From: Berberis thunbergii
Taxonomy: Eukaryota > Streptophyta > Magnoliopsida > Ranunculales > Berberidaceae
Direction of reading: 5' to 3'
Assembly: GCA_003290165.1 (NCBI GenBank)
Contig: QNQO01000813.1
Span: 62,001 to 126,000 of the forward strand
DNA: 64,000 nt
Below, piece after piece: positions 32,641-42,759 of this stretch (within the stretch, counting starts at the first letter, position 1; every line of letters begins with the position of its first letter). A model generated the notes under the pieces. The model did no database searches. It worked only from the letters and a program-made list of their open reading frames with translations, and had not been told where the DNA came from. The translations under genes and the position numbers were made by a program.

Positions 32641-34054
32641 AAAAATTTGTGGGTCATGCCATACATATGTATATGAGACAATAAGATGCAATTGATTTGA
32701 TATGCCCCACAACTGAATCCGATGAAACCTCTTAAGATGAAATTCTAATTTTAGCTCATAAAATGTTTTCTCAAAAGAATAGTAAGTTCAACTTGTCAAA
32801 AAGAGCAAAATCAAGTTGTTGGTCTAGGAGAGGCCATGGGTTAGGCAAGGATGGGTGATCGACGTCTTTAAATTCTTCCCAATTTGCTTTACATTTCCCA
32901 AAATAATCCTCAAAGATTTTTGAAACATGCAATTCAAGTTTAAACTAGGAAAACTTTCTAATACTAGGGAGAATGTTAACAACTTTATCAGGTTTCACTT
33001 TTGTATTGGACATGAATGTTTCAACAATGGTCAGAATATGATCACATGGTGGTTTAGTTGGATTTTTCTTTGTGTCAACCTCTAAAATGGTATGATCAAT
33101 AATGGGTGACACGATAACATCAGTAAACAAAGAGTCAAGTAAGGAATGATTATGGAATTCTACAAGCTCACCATACTTATCAATGTTCTCATTTTGAACA
33201 CAAAACTCATGATTCATCAACAATCCTTCTCCATCACATTGTCTCACAAATTTCATGGACTCATCTTGTTCTTTTTGGGGAGTCTGAGGGGTTGATATAA
33301 GCATATCAATGTGACACAATTCATCATATCCCCCACTCTATTTTATTAGACCTTATTCACATTCCTTCCTAACACTCAACAATGCATCATTTTGAAACCT
33401 TAAATCTCAAATCTCAGCCAAAAGTTTGTTAGTGGTCAGCTAATGTTGTTCTATATCTCGTATTGACTGGCTTAAGGAATGCATATAGTGATCTAGACTC
33501 TCTTGGAATGAAGGAGAAATGTTAGTTTTCTCTTATAACCTATGTGGATATAAAGATGACGTGGACTACATATTTTGCATGAACTGACATGGATTGGTTT
33601 CTACCAAAAGCATTGTAGGCCAACGAAAGTAAGGCTCATTGATATGCACATATTGCGGATCAAATGATGGTGTGAGCCTAAAAGGTTCATAACCCCAATT
33701 GGATTGGTGTTGGTTTTCATATCCATTTTGAGAAAGAAAAAAAAAAGGATTGGTATAAGCAAAACTAATTCTAATGGTTGACCTTGGTTTACTAAGGCAA
33801 AGTAATTTGCTTTGGCATTGACGTGATATTCCCAATGAAATTCCACAACTCTATAGCTCCAAACACAAGAGAACCTCCTTGACAATGAACTTGAATCAAC
33901 CTTGTTTGTTTTGGAAAAATAACTAAATCTAATTCAACTTTAGATGATATGACCTAAACTAAATGTAGTATGCAAATTCACCCTAAAGAGGGAATTAACC
34001 ATGACACACAAGCTAAGGGAATTAACCACTCCCCAACATCGATTAGATTGTAGA
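32641..34054 (-). pseudogene. El6 internal region with unidentified gag-like ORFs
   Basis: Two - strand frames: 32945-33319 (124 codons, acidic, containing FHNHSLLDSLFTDVIVSP) and 33566-33885 (contains NGYENQHQSNWGYEPFRL, an N/Q/Y/W-rich stretch like the region after the gag zinc knuckle). No zinc knuckle, protease or RT is seen. The layout parallels the recombinant ORF of El2, but direct similarity is not obvious. The internal position between LINE and TatB supports El6 ownership. Confidence 0.4.
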
Positions 34055-34800
34055 CCCCACTTTGGAACACAACCTACTCAACTTTATGGATGCTTATTCA
34101 AGCTACAATCAAATATTGATGCACCCCCTAGGTCAAGAGAAAACCTATTTCGTAACGGAAAGAGGAATATACTGCTATAGGGTAATGTCATTCGGCTTGA
34201 AGAATGCAGGGGCTACTTACCAACGATTGGTCAACAGAATGTTCAAAGAGCAGATCGATAGAAATATGGAAGTAAAAATCAATGACATGCTGGTCAAGAG
34301 CCTTCGTAGCCCTGACCACATACAAGATCTTGCCGAAGCATTCGACCAACTCACGAAATATATATGAAACTCAACCCACAAAAATGCACGTTCGAAATCG
34401 AGTTAGGGAAATTCCTAGGCTACATAGTGAACAAAAGAGGGATCGAAGCCGATCCAAAACAGATTCAGGTTCTTCTCGACATGAAATCCCCAACCATTAT
34501 CAAAGACGTTCAAAACCTGACTGGGATGGTAGTAGCACTCAATAGATTTATATCAAAGTTGTCCGATAAATGCCTCCAATTCTTCAAGACACTAAGAGGG
34601 AACAAAGGATTATCGTGGAATGAGGAATATGAACAAGCCTTTCAGAACCTGAAAGCATACATAAGGAGTCCGGAGCTACTCTTGAAGCCCGCGATAAGTG
34701 AAACACCATACCTGTACATGTCTGTTTCCAAACTGTCAGTTCAACCCTCGTATGAGATGACCAAAGAACCTATAGGCCTGTATACTACACTAGCAAAACC
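34055..34800 (+). pseudogene. pol: TatB reverse transcriptase
   Basis: Copies the element RNA into DNA. It starts inside the palm domain: FMDAYSSYNQILMHP (first catalytic Asp, about 34085), YCYRVMSFGLKNAGATYQRL (about 34170-34230). Where the catalytic YVDDM is expected it reads KINDML (about 34275), so the Tyr and the first Asp are lost. The connection follows: CTFEIELGKFLGYIVNKRGI and LTGMVVALNRFISKLSDKCL, about 34385-34575. One frameshift lies near 34365. Dead by sequence. Confidence 0.9.
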
Positions 34801-35533
34801 TTCGTAGAAGCATAAACGCACTATCCAGACCTGGAAAAATGGGTTTGGCATTGGTCGCACTCTTTAGGAAACTAAGGCCCTATTTTCAGGCCCACTCCAT
34901 AGCATTCCTGACCAAACATCCATTCCGCTTAGTATTGCATATACACTAGCTGTTTGGCAGGATGGTGAAATGGGCGATAGAGCTTAGGCATTTTGACATA
35001 AGCTACGCTCCAAGAACCGCCATCAAAGCCCAGGCGTTTGCTGATTTCATCGCTGAATTTACCGGCGGAGAAGAGCCAAGGGTAGACTTTCAACCCTCGG
35101 AATTAGATGTCCAAGCATGGATCCTGCGCTGCGAATGATCTTCAACATATAGGGCAAGCGGAGCAGGGATCACACCTCGCTCCCCATTGGCTACACCCTC
35201 GAAAAGGTTGTTAGATTCGGCTTCTCCGCTTCAGATAACGAGGCCGAATATGAAGCACTCCTGTCTGGCTTGAAGCTAGCTTTTGCAATCGGCATAGATC
35301 ATTTAACAACATATAGCGACTCAAGACTAGTCGTAAACCTGGTCAAAATAGATTTCAATAGCAAATATCCTCGCATGATAGCCTACCTCAACAAGGTACT
35401 TGGCATAATGGGCAAATTCAAGAGCTGCCAGCTCACACATTGCCCCCGAGAATTTAAACAAAGAGCTGACGAGCTAGCAAAAGAAACCTCGGCCTCGAAC
35501 GAAGTCTCCAGTGGCTTCATCGAGTATCAATAG
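34801..35533 (+). pseudogene. pol: TatB RNase H regions
   Basis: After stops near 34807 the frame shows a gypsy RNase H-like tether and a second RNase H with TYSDSRLVVNLVK (catalytic D in YSDS, about 35312) and THCPREFKQRADELAKE (about 35440-35490, with the final D). EAEYEALLSGLKLA, the expected middle motif, is readable as DNEAEYEALLSGLKL across about 35236-35280. Tat elements are known for carrying two RNase H domains. Broken by several stops. Confidence 0.8.
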
Positions 35534-36370
35534 AAGTCAAGCCTCGACGATGATGAGCATAGAGATATCTGTGCCACGAAAACACAGTCGAATTGGATGA
35601 CTTCAACACTAGAATATATAGTGTCGGGAGCGCTACCGACTGAGAAAGTCGAAGCACGAAGACTTAAAAATAGAAAAAAAAGGTACACTCTCCTAAACGA
35701 CAAGTTATACAGTGAAAACAGAACTCAGTTCGAAGATAGCAAGGTCAAAGAACTGTGCAAAAGTGTGGGAGTCAAGCACCACTTCTCCTCACCAGGACAC
35801 CCCCAGGCCAACGGCCAAGTCGAAGATACCAATTGGACGATCCTAGAGGCCATTAAGAGAAAACTCGATGTGGCCAAAGGAAAATGGGTTCCAGCGCTAT
35901 CAGGAATACTCTAAGCATATCGAAAGACTAAAAGAATCCCTACCGAAGAGACACTGTTCGCCCTAGCATTTAGGTTGGAAGCTATGGTTTCGGTAGAACT
36001 AGAAGTGCCAACCTTCCGAACGGAAGAGTTCAGACTAGAAGGTAACAATGAGGCCTTATGCGTGGGACTAGAGCTCCTCGATGAAAAAGGGGATCTAGCA
36101 TCCACCAAGACAGCCGCCTACCAACAACGAATGGCGAAATAATATAACAAGAAGGTCAAGCCACACAAATTCATGGTAAGGGATTGGGTACTCAAAAAGA
36201 CCTAGTAGAACACCAAAGAAGCCAGAGCGGAAAAGCTAAATCCGAATTGGGAAGGATCTTACAGGATTGCCAAGGTCAATAGGCCAAAATGTACTGGTTG
36301 AAAGACCCAGATAACGACTAGCTTAAACGACCATGGAATGTAGAACACCTAAAAAATATTATCAATAAAA
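35534..36370 (+). pseudogene. pol: TatB integrase with internal deletion
   Basis: Integrase inserts element DNA into the chromosome. The N-terminal lead-in KKRYTLLNDKLYSENR (about 35680-35720) jumps directly to TQFEDSKVKELCKSVGVKHH and SSPGHPQANGQVEDTNW (about 35725-35840). The zinc-binding HHCC domain and the first part of the catalytic core with the first Asp are missing, roughly 150 residues. Downstream KWVPALSGIL, a stop, AYRKTKRIPTEET and VKPHKFMVRDWVLKK (C-terminal GPY-like region) run to about 36200. Non-functional. Confidence 0.85.
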
Positions 36371-36457
36371 TATTATTCTTTTACTGAAACTTCCATCGTC
36401 GTTTTTTACAACTCTTGACCAACCCGATTGTGACCAAACTTGATTATTCCTCGAAGC

Positions 36458-37335
36458 CTCCGTTCCGCGTGGGTCGCGACGGTTGAGGAAGTGAGAGTCT
36501 AGTCAGCGCTTGTCCGCTGATGACGATGACTAGCCAAGGGATCATTGCTCTCAATGCCATCAATGATCGCCGAACTTACCAGGTAAGCTTAGTCAGTTCA
36601 TGACTGACAGAGATGGCTTTTGATGCCCAAAGCCTAATCTGCTCTGTGCGGATCACGACGGCTAAGGAAGTGGGAGTCTAGTCAGTGTTTGTCCACTGAT
36701 GACGACGACTCACCAAATGATCATTGCTTTCAATATAGACAATGATCGCCGAACTTACCAAGTAAGCTTTGTCAGTTCGTGACTGATGACGACGACTTCT
36801 GGTGCCCAAAGCCTAATCCGCTCTATTCGGGTCACGACGGCTGAGGAAGTGGGCGTCTAGTCAGCGTTTCTCCGCTGATGATGATGACTCGCCAAGGGAT
36901 CATTGTTTTCAATATAGACAATAATTGCCAAACGTACCTGGAAAGCTTAGTTAGTTCGCGACTGATGATGACGACTTCTAGTGCCCCAAAGCCTAATCCA
37001 CTCCACGCGGGTCGCGATGATTGAGGATATGGGAATCTAATAAGCGTTTGTCCGCTGATGATGACGACTCACCAAGGGGTCATTGCTATCAATACAGACA
37101 TTGATCGCCGAACTTACCAGGTAAGCTTAGTCAGTTTTCCACTGATGTCGACTGCTTCTAGTGCCCAAAGCCCAATCTGCTCCGAGCGGGTCACAATGGC
37201 TGAGGAAGTGGGAGTCTAGTCAGCGTTAGTCTGCTGATGATGTCGAACTTATCAGGTAAGCTTAGTCAGTTCGTGATTGATGACAATAGCTTCTGGTACA
37301 CCAAGCTTACTCTGCTCCGCACGGGTCACGAGGGC
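36458..37335 (+). repeat. Tandem array of about 180-bp units in TatB
   Basis: GGTCGCGACGG-type words recur at 36472, 36650, 36830, 37010 and 37189 (spacing 178-180), with a last shortened unit at 37324. Each unit contains GAGTCTAGTCAGCG, CATTGC...CAATGATCGCCGAACTTACC and AAGCTTAGTCAGTT. It lies between integrase and the antisense ORFs. Unit length is that of a typical plant satellite monomer. Confidence 0.92.
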
Positions 37336-37606
37336 CAAACAAATGTTAGTAGAAGTCAGCTCTAGTCGCCCAACACTGAAAGAGTCATTACAAAAATGAC
37401 CGAGGGTATTTGGTCAACCCCTGGCCAACAACGACTTCCACTGGTTAACCTCTAATCTTTCACAATAGCAATATAGTTTGACCAAAAAAGATAGGCATTC
37501 CGCCTAGCAGTACAAACTACGGTCTACAAAGCAACCAAAACAAATACGATGATACAGGGCAAAATACAACACTTTCATTAAAAAAACATGTCTATATAAT
37601 ATCCGC

Positions 37607-39265
37607 TCAGGAAAGGACATTACAATCAATTTCAGGAGAAGCATCCTCCTCATCTGTTAGCCTCACAGTACTAGAGCTCTCCCCTTGATTGATCTGTCCA
37701 AAAGAAGCCCTCCTATAACAGACAAAGTCAATATCGATATCGGAGTGCTCTCTTCTAATCAGGTCCAGGAGCTTCAGTCTACCCCGAATGACCTTAGACA
37801 AGATTAGCGGCCTCCTACCGGACATGTCAAAGTCCACCGCGCCCAACAAGGCCTCATAATGTAAGCGTTCCTCCGCCAGCAACCGCTCCACCTCTAGAGC
37901 ATGGCGAAGCCCCTCATCAACCGCAACCTCAAGTTGTTGCCTTTCAATGGCGCATTCTAGCTCTGCCAGCTTCCTCTCGGCTTTTTGAGCCTTTCGTTCA
38001 AAAGACCACTTATCCACAGCCGCATCCAGATGCTCTAGTTAAGCCCTAATACGTCTCAATTCAACACGAGTTGACTTCAAATCGAACTTGGTAGCCCTAA
38101 TTTGAGCTCTCACAGCAACAAATGCTGCATCAATAACGAGGGCCATGGCCTCCTCGCCCTCACGGTTCGTGACAGTGCCATAACCTTCTGCCCGAAAGGG
38201 GGTCCGAATACGACATCTAGAGATCAGCGAAGGCCTTCTCCAAAGCAAGAACCCTCCCACAGGCTTCAGAGTGAAGCAAGACTGGACCGTACGACTTTGG
38301 GGTGCGAGTACTAAGGGGAGAAGTTGCCTTGACAGAAGTCTGCCTCTTCTTCGGGATTACAACCTAAGGTACACTCGTATCTAATTCAGCAAGCCTGGAA
38401 GGGCTGAGCGCGGCTAGGCTTCTCTTCCTCATATGGCGAGCAACAACCCCCTCAGTCGGTGAACTTGATAAAAGGTGAGCACCATAAGAGCACCGCAACA
38501 ACCCGCTACGCACGACATTACTTGGCATTACAACCTCCTCAACAAAAATCAAAGGGAGCTCGAGAAACTCCTTCTCTATCTGCATCTCTTCCTCAGATGA
38601 AATAATGAACTTTCTTGAAACAAAGAAACGACGACAAAACTCGTGTCACAGAAGGAGCACACGAAGATATGCATGCACCAACGACAAAGGGACTCACCGA
38701 GGTCAAACTAAAACTATTGAGACACTCTGCGACTCCTGAGCCTGAAGTAACAGAAATCCGCCGTAGCCAATAACCATTGCTTCCCCCAAGATTTGGCAAT
38801 GTTCGCCGTCAATCGCAGGCAAGAAGGACAGGTCAAGATACAAATATTTCTGGAATCTAGCCGAGCATCGGTCAAGTGATGAATCACTGGTGAAGTCAAG
38901 TGAAGGCCAGCATCATGAGCCCTCAGAAGAATTGCGAGCAATATCTTAAACCCATTCAACACCATTTGAGTGGGAGACGTGCAAAAATGGGTAAAGAAGC
39001 GCCAGACGCCATCCGACACCAAAAATCGGAGCCCGGACTCGAGCATACCTCAGTGCAAGCCTATAAATCCATGAGTAGGCACAGTCGGACCTAAAACTAC
39101 AAATGCGGGAACAATTTGCAAATCTTCAGTGATACAATACAGACTACGGAGCTTGATCAACTCAGTTTCTTCAACCAAGCTACCATCAAAGGAATTCATG
39201 CAGGCATGGGATAACGGATCCTTGGAAGAAAGTTCAACAATGTCAACCATTGGAAAGAAAAACAA
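37607..39265 (-). pseudogene. TatB antisense ORF region (Transposase_28-like domain and coiled coil)
   Basis: Opposite in strand to pol. The N-terminal part (39265-38714) reads IVPAFVVLGPTVPTHGFIGL, a stop, MLESGLRFLVSDGVWRFFTH and SPTQMVLNGFKILLAILLRA. This matches the pattern of the 'putative gypsy type transposon' domain (PF04195; P..GF..L....L..GLR.P.......L.......P.Q..PN.W). The C-terminal part (38017-37607) is a heptad-like E/A/L/R-rich coiled coil (AERKLAELECAIERQQLEV). At least four stops or frameshifts separate the pieces. Antisense ORFs of this sort are known in Tat-lineage elements; their role is unknown. Confidence 0.72.
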
Positions 39266-39496
39266 GTACTATGGTTCTAAACGATAGCGCAGATAACAAT
39301 GGGGAAATCTTACTCAGAGTAGTAAATATTTATAAGGGAGGCAAACCAAACTTTCCTCCTTGAGCAATCACATACCAATTAAATGTTATGCGCCTTTTGA
39401 AACAAACGCTTCGAGTCCAATCATCACGATGATACAATTGTCTTTTCAAAGAGACAGTGGACCGGCTTAACACCCCACTATCTCGGGGGGAGTAGT

Positions 39497-40810
39497 TGAT
39501 GATATATAAAAATGGTCACACCCCGGAGCCGTACACGTGTCATGATGATCTCAAGGAATTACGGCCTCAAACACCAGCCAAACACCGATTCGACCTAAGC
39601 GATTCTAAGCCCGCCCAATTACAGTACACCAAGTGGACCCAAATTCTCAAGCATGCTAGGCCCACACATCTCACAGCCAATGTTCTAAAAAGCGCTAGGT
39701 GTTGGGCGAGCGGCGAGCAAGTGCCTAGAGCCAGAGGCCTAGGCGGCACCTAGGCGGTCTAAGGTTTTGTATTATAACTTTAATAATTTACAAAAGTTAA
39801 GTATAATATATTATCAATTACATTCAATTTAATGCCAAGATACATATGCAAAATTTAAAAATATGAAAAATTAACAATCATAAACAAAATTTATTAAAAC
39901 TCAAGTGATTGAAGTTGGTCATGATGGGTACTTTATATAAAATTGAATTTTTGGAAAAATATCCAAACCTACTCTTTTATTTTTCTTCAAATTGCATGAA
40001 TAAACCTCAGTCATGTTTGATAAAATCTACATTAGTAAAATTGGTACCAGTAGATCCTTTGAGAATTTCATTAAGTAATCATCATTTGCTACAATTAGAC
40101 ATATACAGAATAAAAAACAATAAAATAGTTTATTTCTACAAAAGAGGAAAGAAAATAAAATAAGAATACAATTAGCCTTATTAAAAAAAAATCACCCAGA
40201 CCGCCTAGGCCGCACAGACCCCGCCTAGGCTGCCCAGAATCCGCCCAACCATTAATCTGGGCAATTTTCTACCTTCTAGCGCTTGGGCCGATTTTTAGAA
40301 CCACTGCTCACAGCAATCCTCAATACCCTAAGCCCTCTTCAAGCAAGTATCTCGATGATCGGCTTCAGATGAGCACCAACAGCTGCTCCCTGCTTTCCAA
40401 CTAAGAAGCAAACACCATAGTATCTTTCACACATGGAAACTCCCTTCTACGGATTGCTCTTGGATTGGGAACCATTTCTCGCGTATCTAGGAGCACAGAG
40501 CTAATAAGGAACTTCCTTCCTACAACACAACTCCGAACTATGGAGGGATCCCCATGAAGATCTCCTTCCTAAACTACGCCTATGATGGCTTGGCAGAACC
40601 AGGACTCCTTGCACTATAAATAAGACATGAGGTTTGTAATCTAAGGTACACGACAAATCCCCTGTTACATCATTACACCTTCCTCAGAGCCTTGTTTGAC
40701 TTTAGCATCGGAGTGCCATCGACCACCTCATGGTGGTCTGTGGCTCACGTGCGTTACTTGTGCAGGTCAGCGGGACTAGGTCAAAGCTGGAGCGAAAAAA
40801 GACTCCATCA
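39497..40810 (+). repeat. TatB 3' LTR (split by a hAT MITE)
   Basis: Starts TGATGATATATAAAAATGG after the polypurine tract and ends GACTCCATCA. It is about 680 bp once the MITE and one target copy are removed. Contains CTATAAATA (40614-40622) as TATA box, and TTTAGCATCGGAGTGCC near the end, which is common to all three Tat LTRs here. Confidence 0.82.
39678..40306. mobile_element. hAT-type MITE inside TatB LTR
   Basis: 629 bp with ends CAATGTTCTAAAAAGCGCTAGG (first 20 bases quoted as CAATGTTCTAAAAAGCGCTA) and, inward from the right, CAGTGGTTCTAAAAATCGGC. Exact 8-bp duplications CTCACAGC at 39670-39677 and 40307-40314. GCCTAGGCGG-rich subterminal repeats lie at both ends (39730-39760, 40200-40250), and the core is AT-rich without a transposase. 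The call is well supported. Confidence 0.9.
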
Positions 40811-41034
40811 ATATTTACCAAAAAATAATTAAAAATATAAAAGTAAAAATAACTTACCAAACAAAAATGTATGAATGCTTATGTTTATGAATTTTCTGAC
40901 TTAAATATAGTCTTAAATGATTAAAATGCACATAAATGATGAACTTGCATCTAAATTACACTAGTAATAAGCATTAAAAGTCTATTTTGAAAAACTTGTT
41001 TTCATTGCCCTCCTCGGTAATGGTGCCAAAAACT
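40811..41034 (-). other. El6 leader with decayed primer-binding site
   Basis: AT-rich, no ORF. The - strand site TGGCACCATTACCGAGGA (41011-41028) is a tRNA-Asp site with four changes, all G to A on that strand. It is followed by the LTR end ATCAATCA. Confidence 0.7.
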
Positions 41035-42188
41035 TGATTGATTTCAAATCTTACCGCAAGTGCACGGTTGTCTATTGAGTTAGAAACCGGCAAGCACGGG
41101 TTGAATCCTACAATGAGGGCTTAGCAGAAGTTGGAAAACTTATTCTAAAATCAAACTTGAAATACTTAACCTAAAATAAAGAGTCGTTGATGAAAATATG
41201 AAATAAATGGAACTGCATGAACTAATAAATGCAAGTAAATCTAAATGAAAGAATTAGGGCATTGGGTTTACCATCATGAGGAGATGACACCATTAGGCCA
41301 TTCTTAGGTTAATCTTTTCCAAAGTCACACATTCTAAGGTAGACTCCCATCTCCCCTTATGATGGAAAATATGACATTATAAGCAAATTAATTTCAAGCC
41401 TAAGTTATATTAGTAACCTAAGAATCAAATATGGATTTAAAAGCATAAAAGGAATCCACCAAGGTGAAACCCCAAATATCTAACAAATCATAATAAAACT
41501 TAAACTAACAATATGTAAGCATTGTACTTAAGGGCTTGTTAGAGAATTTGCAAGTATAGAAACTTGTCTAATCTTGAGCTTAAGAAGTAGAAGAAGAAAG
41601 CATGAGTTGAATTTATATAATGAAATACAAAACATCTAACTTACCTCATAGGTTCATGACACTACAAGACTAATCTAACTAACATGTTTCCCTAATACAT
41701 GAAAATGAAAAGAAACTAATCTAAAAGAACCTTCTTGGAGCTATCCTCCCATGGGCTCACAAATCCCCCCCCCCATCCAAGGTGGGATGTTAGCCAAACA
41801 TGCTCAGCTCTAGGCCAAACTTCACTTATTTCTCTCTAAACAAAACAACTATTTCTCTCTCCAAAGTGTTTTTCCAAAATATTTAAGTATCTCCAAATAT
41901 GAAGCTATTTATAGGTGAAGAAGGGTGAAACTATTACATGGATAATGTGAATATGTGTAGGGAGAATGAGTGGAAGGTGGAGTGAAATAAGGAAAAGTGT
42001 AGGAGTAAAAATAAGGAAGAGTGTTAGAGTGAAATAAGGAAAGTGTAAAAGTGATAGAGTGAAATAAGTAAAAGTGACTTGGATGTGAATTATGCAAGTA
42101 AGGGAAATGTGAGAATGGATAATGGAGTTTGACTTAACACTTTTAGAGTTTGTAGAGATATTTTGGCTATGATAAAGTTGGCTATGTG
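41035..42188 (-). repeat. El6 5' LTR, left part
   Basis: On + it begins TGATTGATTTC and contains ACCGCAAGTGCACGG, shared with the El2 LTR, and on the - strand a TATA box (+ TATTTATA, 41906-41913). Its last bases ATGTG are the left target duplication of TatC. The LTR resumes at 49401. Confidence 0.75.
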
Positions 42189-42737
42189 TGATGATACAAA
42201 GAAATAGATCGATCATCACGACCATACACGTGATAGTGAACATCCATCGCGAGGATATGGCATCCCATCTACTGGGCCAGCTAAAACTCAAGAAGAATAA
42301 AACCAACCACAAAGGACCAGACAAGATCAACTATAAGAAGATATAATCAAAGCCCGAATGAATCAAAGCCCAAATCCAGGCTCGACACGAGTTCTCTCAT
42401 AAAAAAGAAACGTTGCACCAAAAAAGTTGAGGGAGTTATGCTTCCACGGACACATCTCTATCAAGGAGGAGACTGTTACTAGAAACATCTCCTTCCGTTG
42501 TGCCTCACATGCTTAAGTCACGCAGAGAAGTAACCGCGACCATTATAAAAGGTAAAGGGAACATTTGACACAGGTATGCAACTTCAATAAAAATTTGTAT
42601 AGATTTTAGTTCCTTCTTCAAACAGTGTTGCTGACTTAAGCATCGTAGTGCCTTCTTCCACCAAAAAGGTGGTCCTTAGCAGTTTAACATTTGTTTTGCA
42701 GGTCAACCTCACAAGCGAACGAGTTTTGGATGCATCA
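42189..42737 (+). repeat. TatC 5' LTR
   Basis: Begins TGATGATACAAAG (or TGATACAAAG at 42192) and ends GGATGCATCA. TATA box ATTATAAAAGG at about 42542-42552. It contains ACTTAAGCATCGTAGTGCC. Clearly diverged from its 3' partner, so this is an old insertion compared with El1 or El2. Confidence 0.85.
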
Positions 42738-42740
42738 GTT

Positions 42741-42756
42741 TGGCGCCGTCGGCGGG
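42741..42756 (+). other. TatC primer-binding site
   Basis: TGGCGCCGTCGGCGGG starts 3 bases after the LTR. The first nine bases match the tRNA-Asp type; the remainder differs. Position and TGGCGCC start make the role clear. Confidence 0.8.
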
Positions 42757-42759
42757 TAA

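Larger units (their letters stand above)
34055..40810 (+). mobile_element. TatB: 5'-truncated Tat-type Ty3/gypsy element
   Basis: Begins abruptly in RT and runs through RNase H, a shortened integrase, a tandem-repeat block, an antisense ORF region, a polypurine tract (CTCGGGGGGAGTAGT, 39482-39496) and a 3' LTR (39497-40810). The 5' LTR, gag and protease are missing. Order RT-RH-INT, antisense ORFs after integrase and tandem repeats between pol and LTR are features known for the Tat lineage. Confidence 0.85.

Noticed and set aside
36458..37335. CRISPR-like regular repeats
   Set aside because: Repeats are about 180 bp head-to-tail without unique spacers, in a plant retrotransposon; ordinary tandem array.
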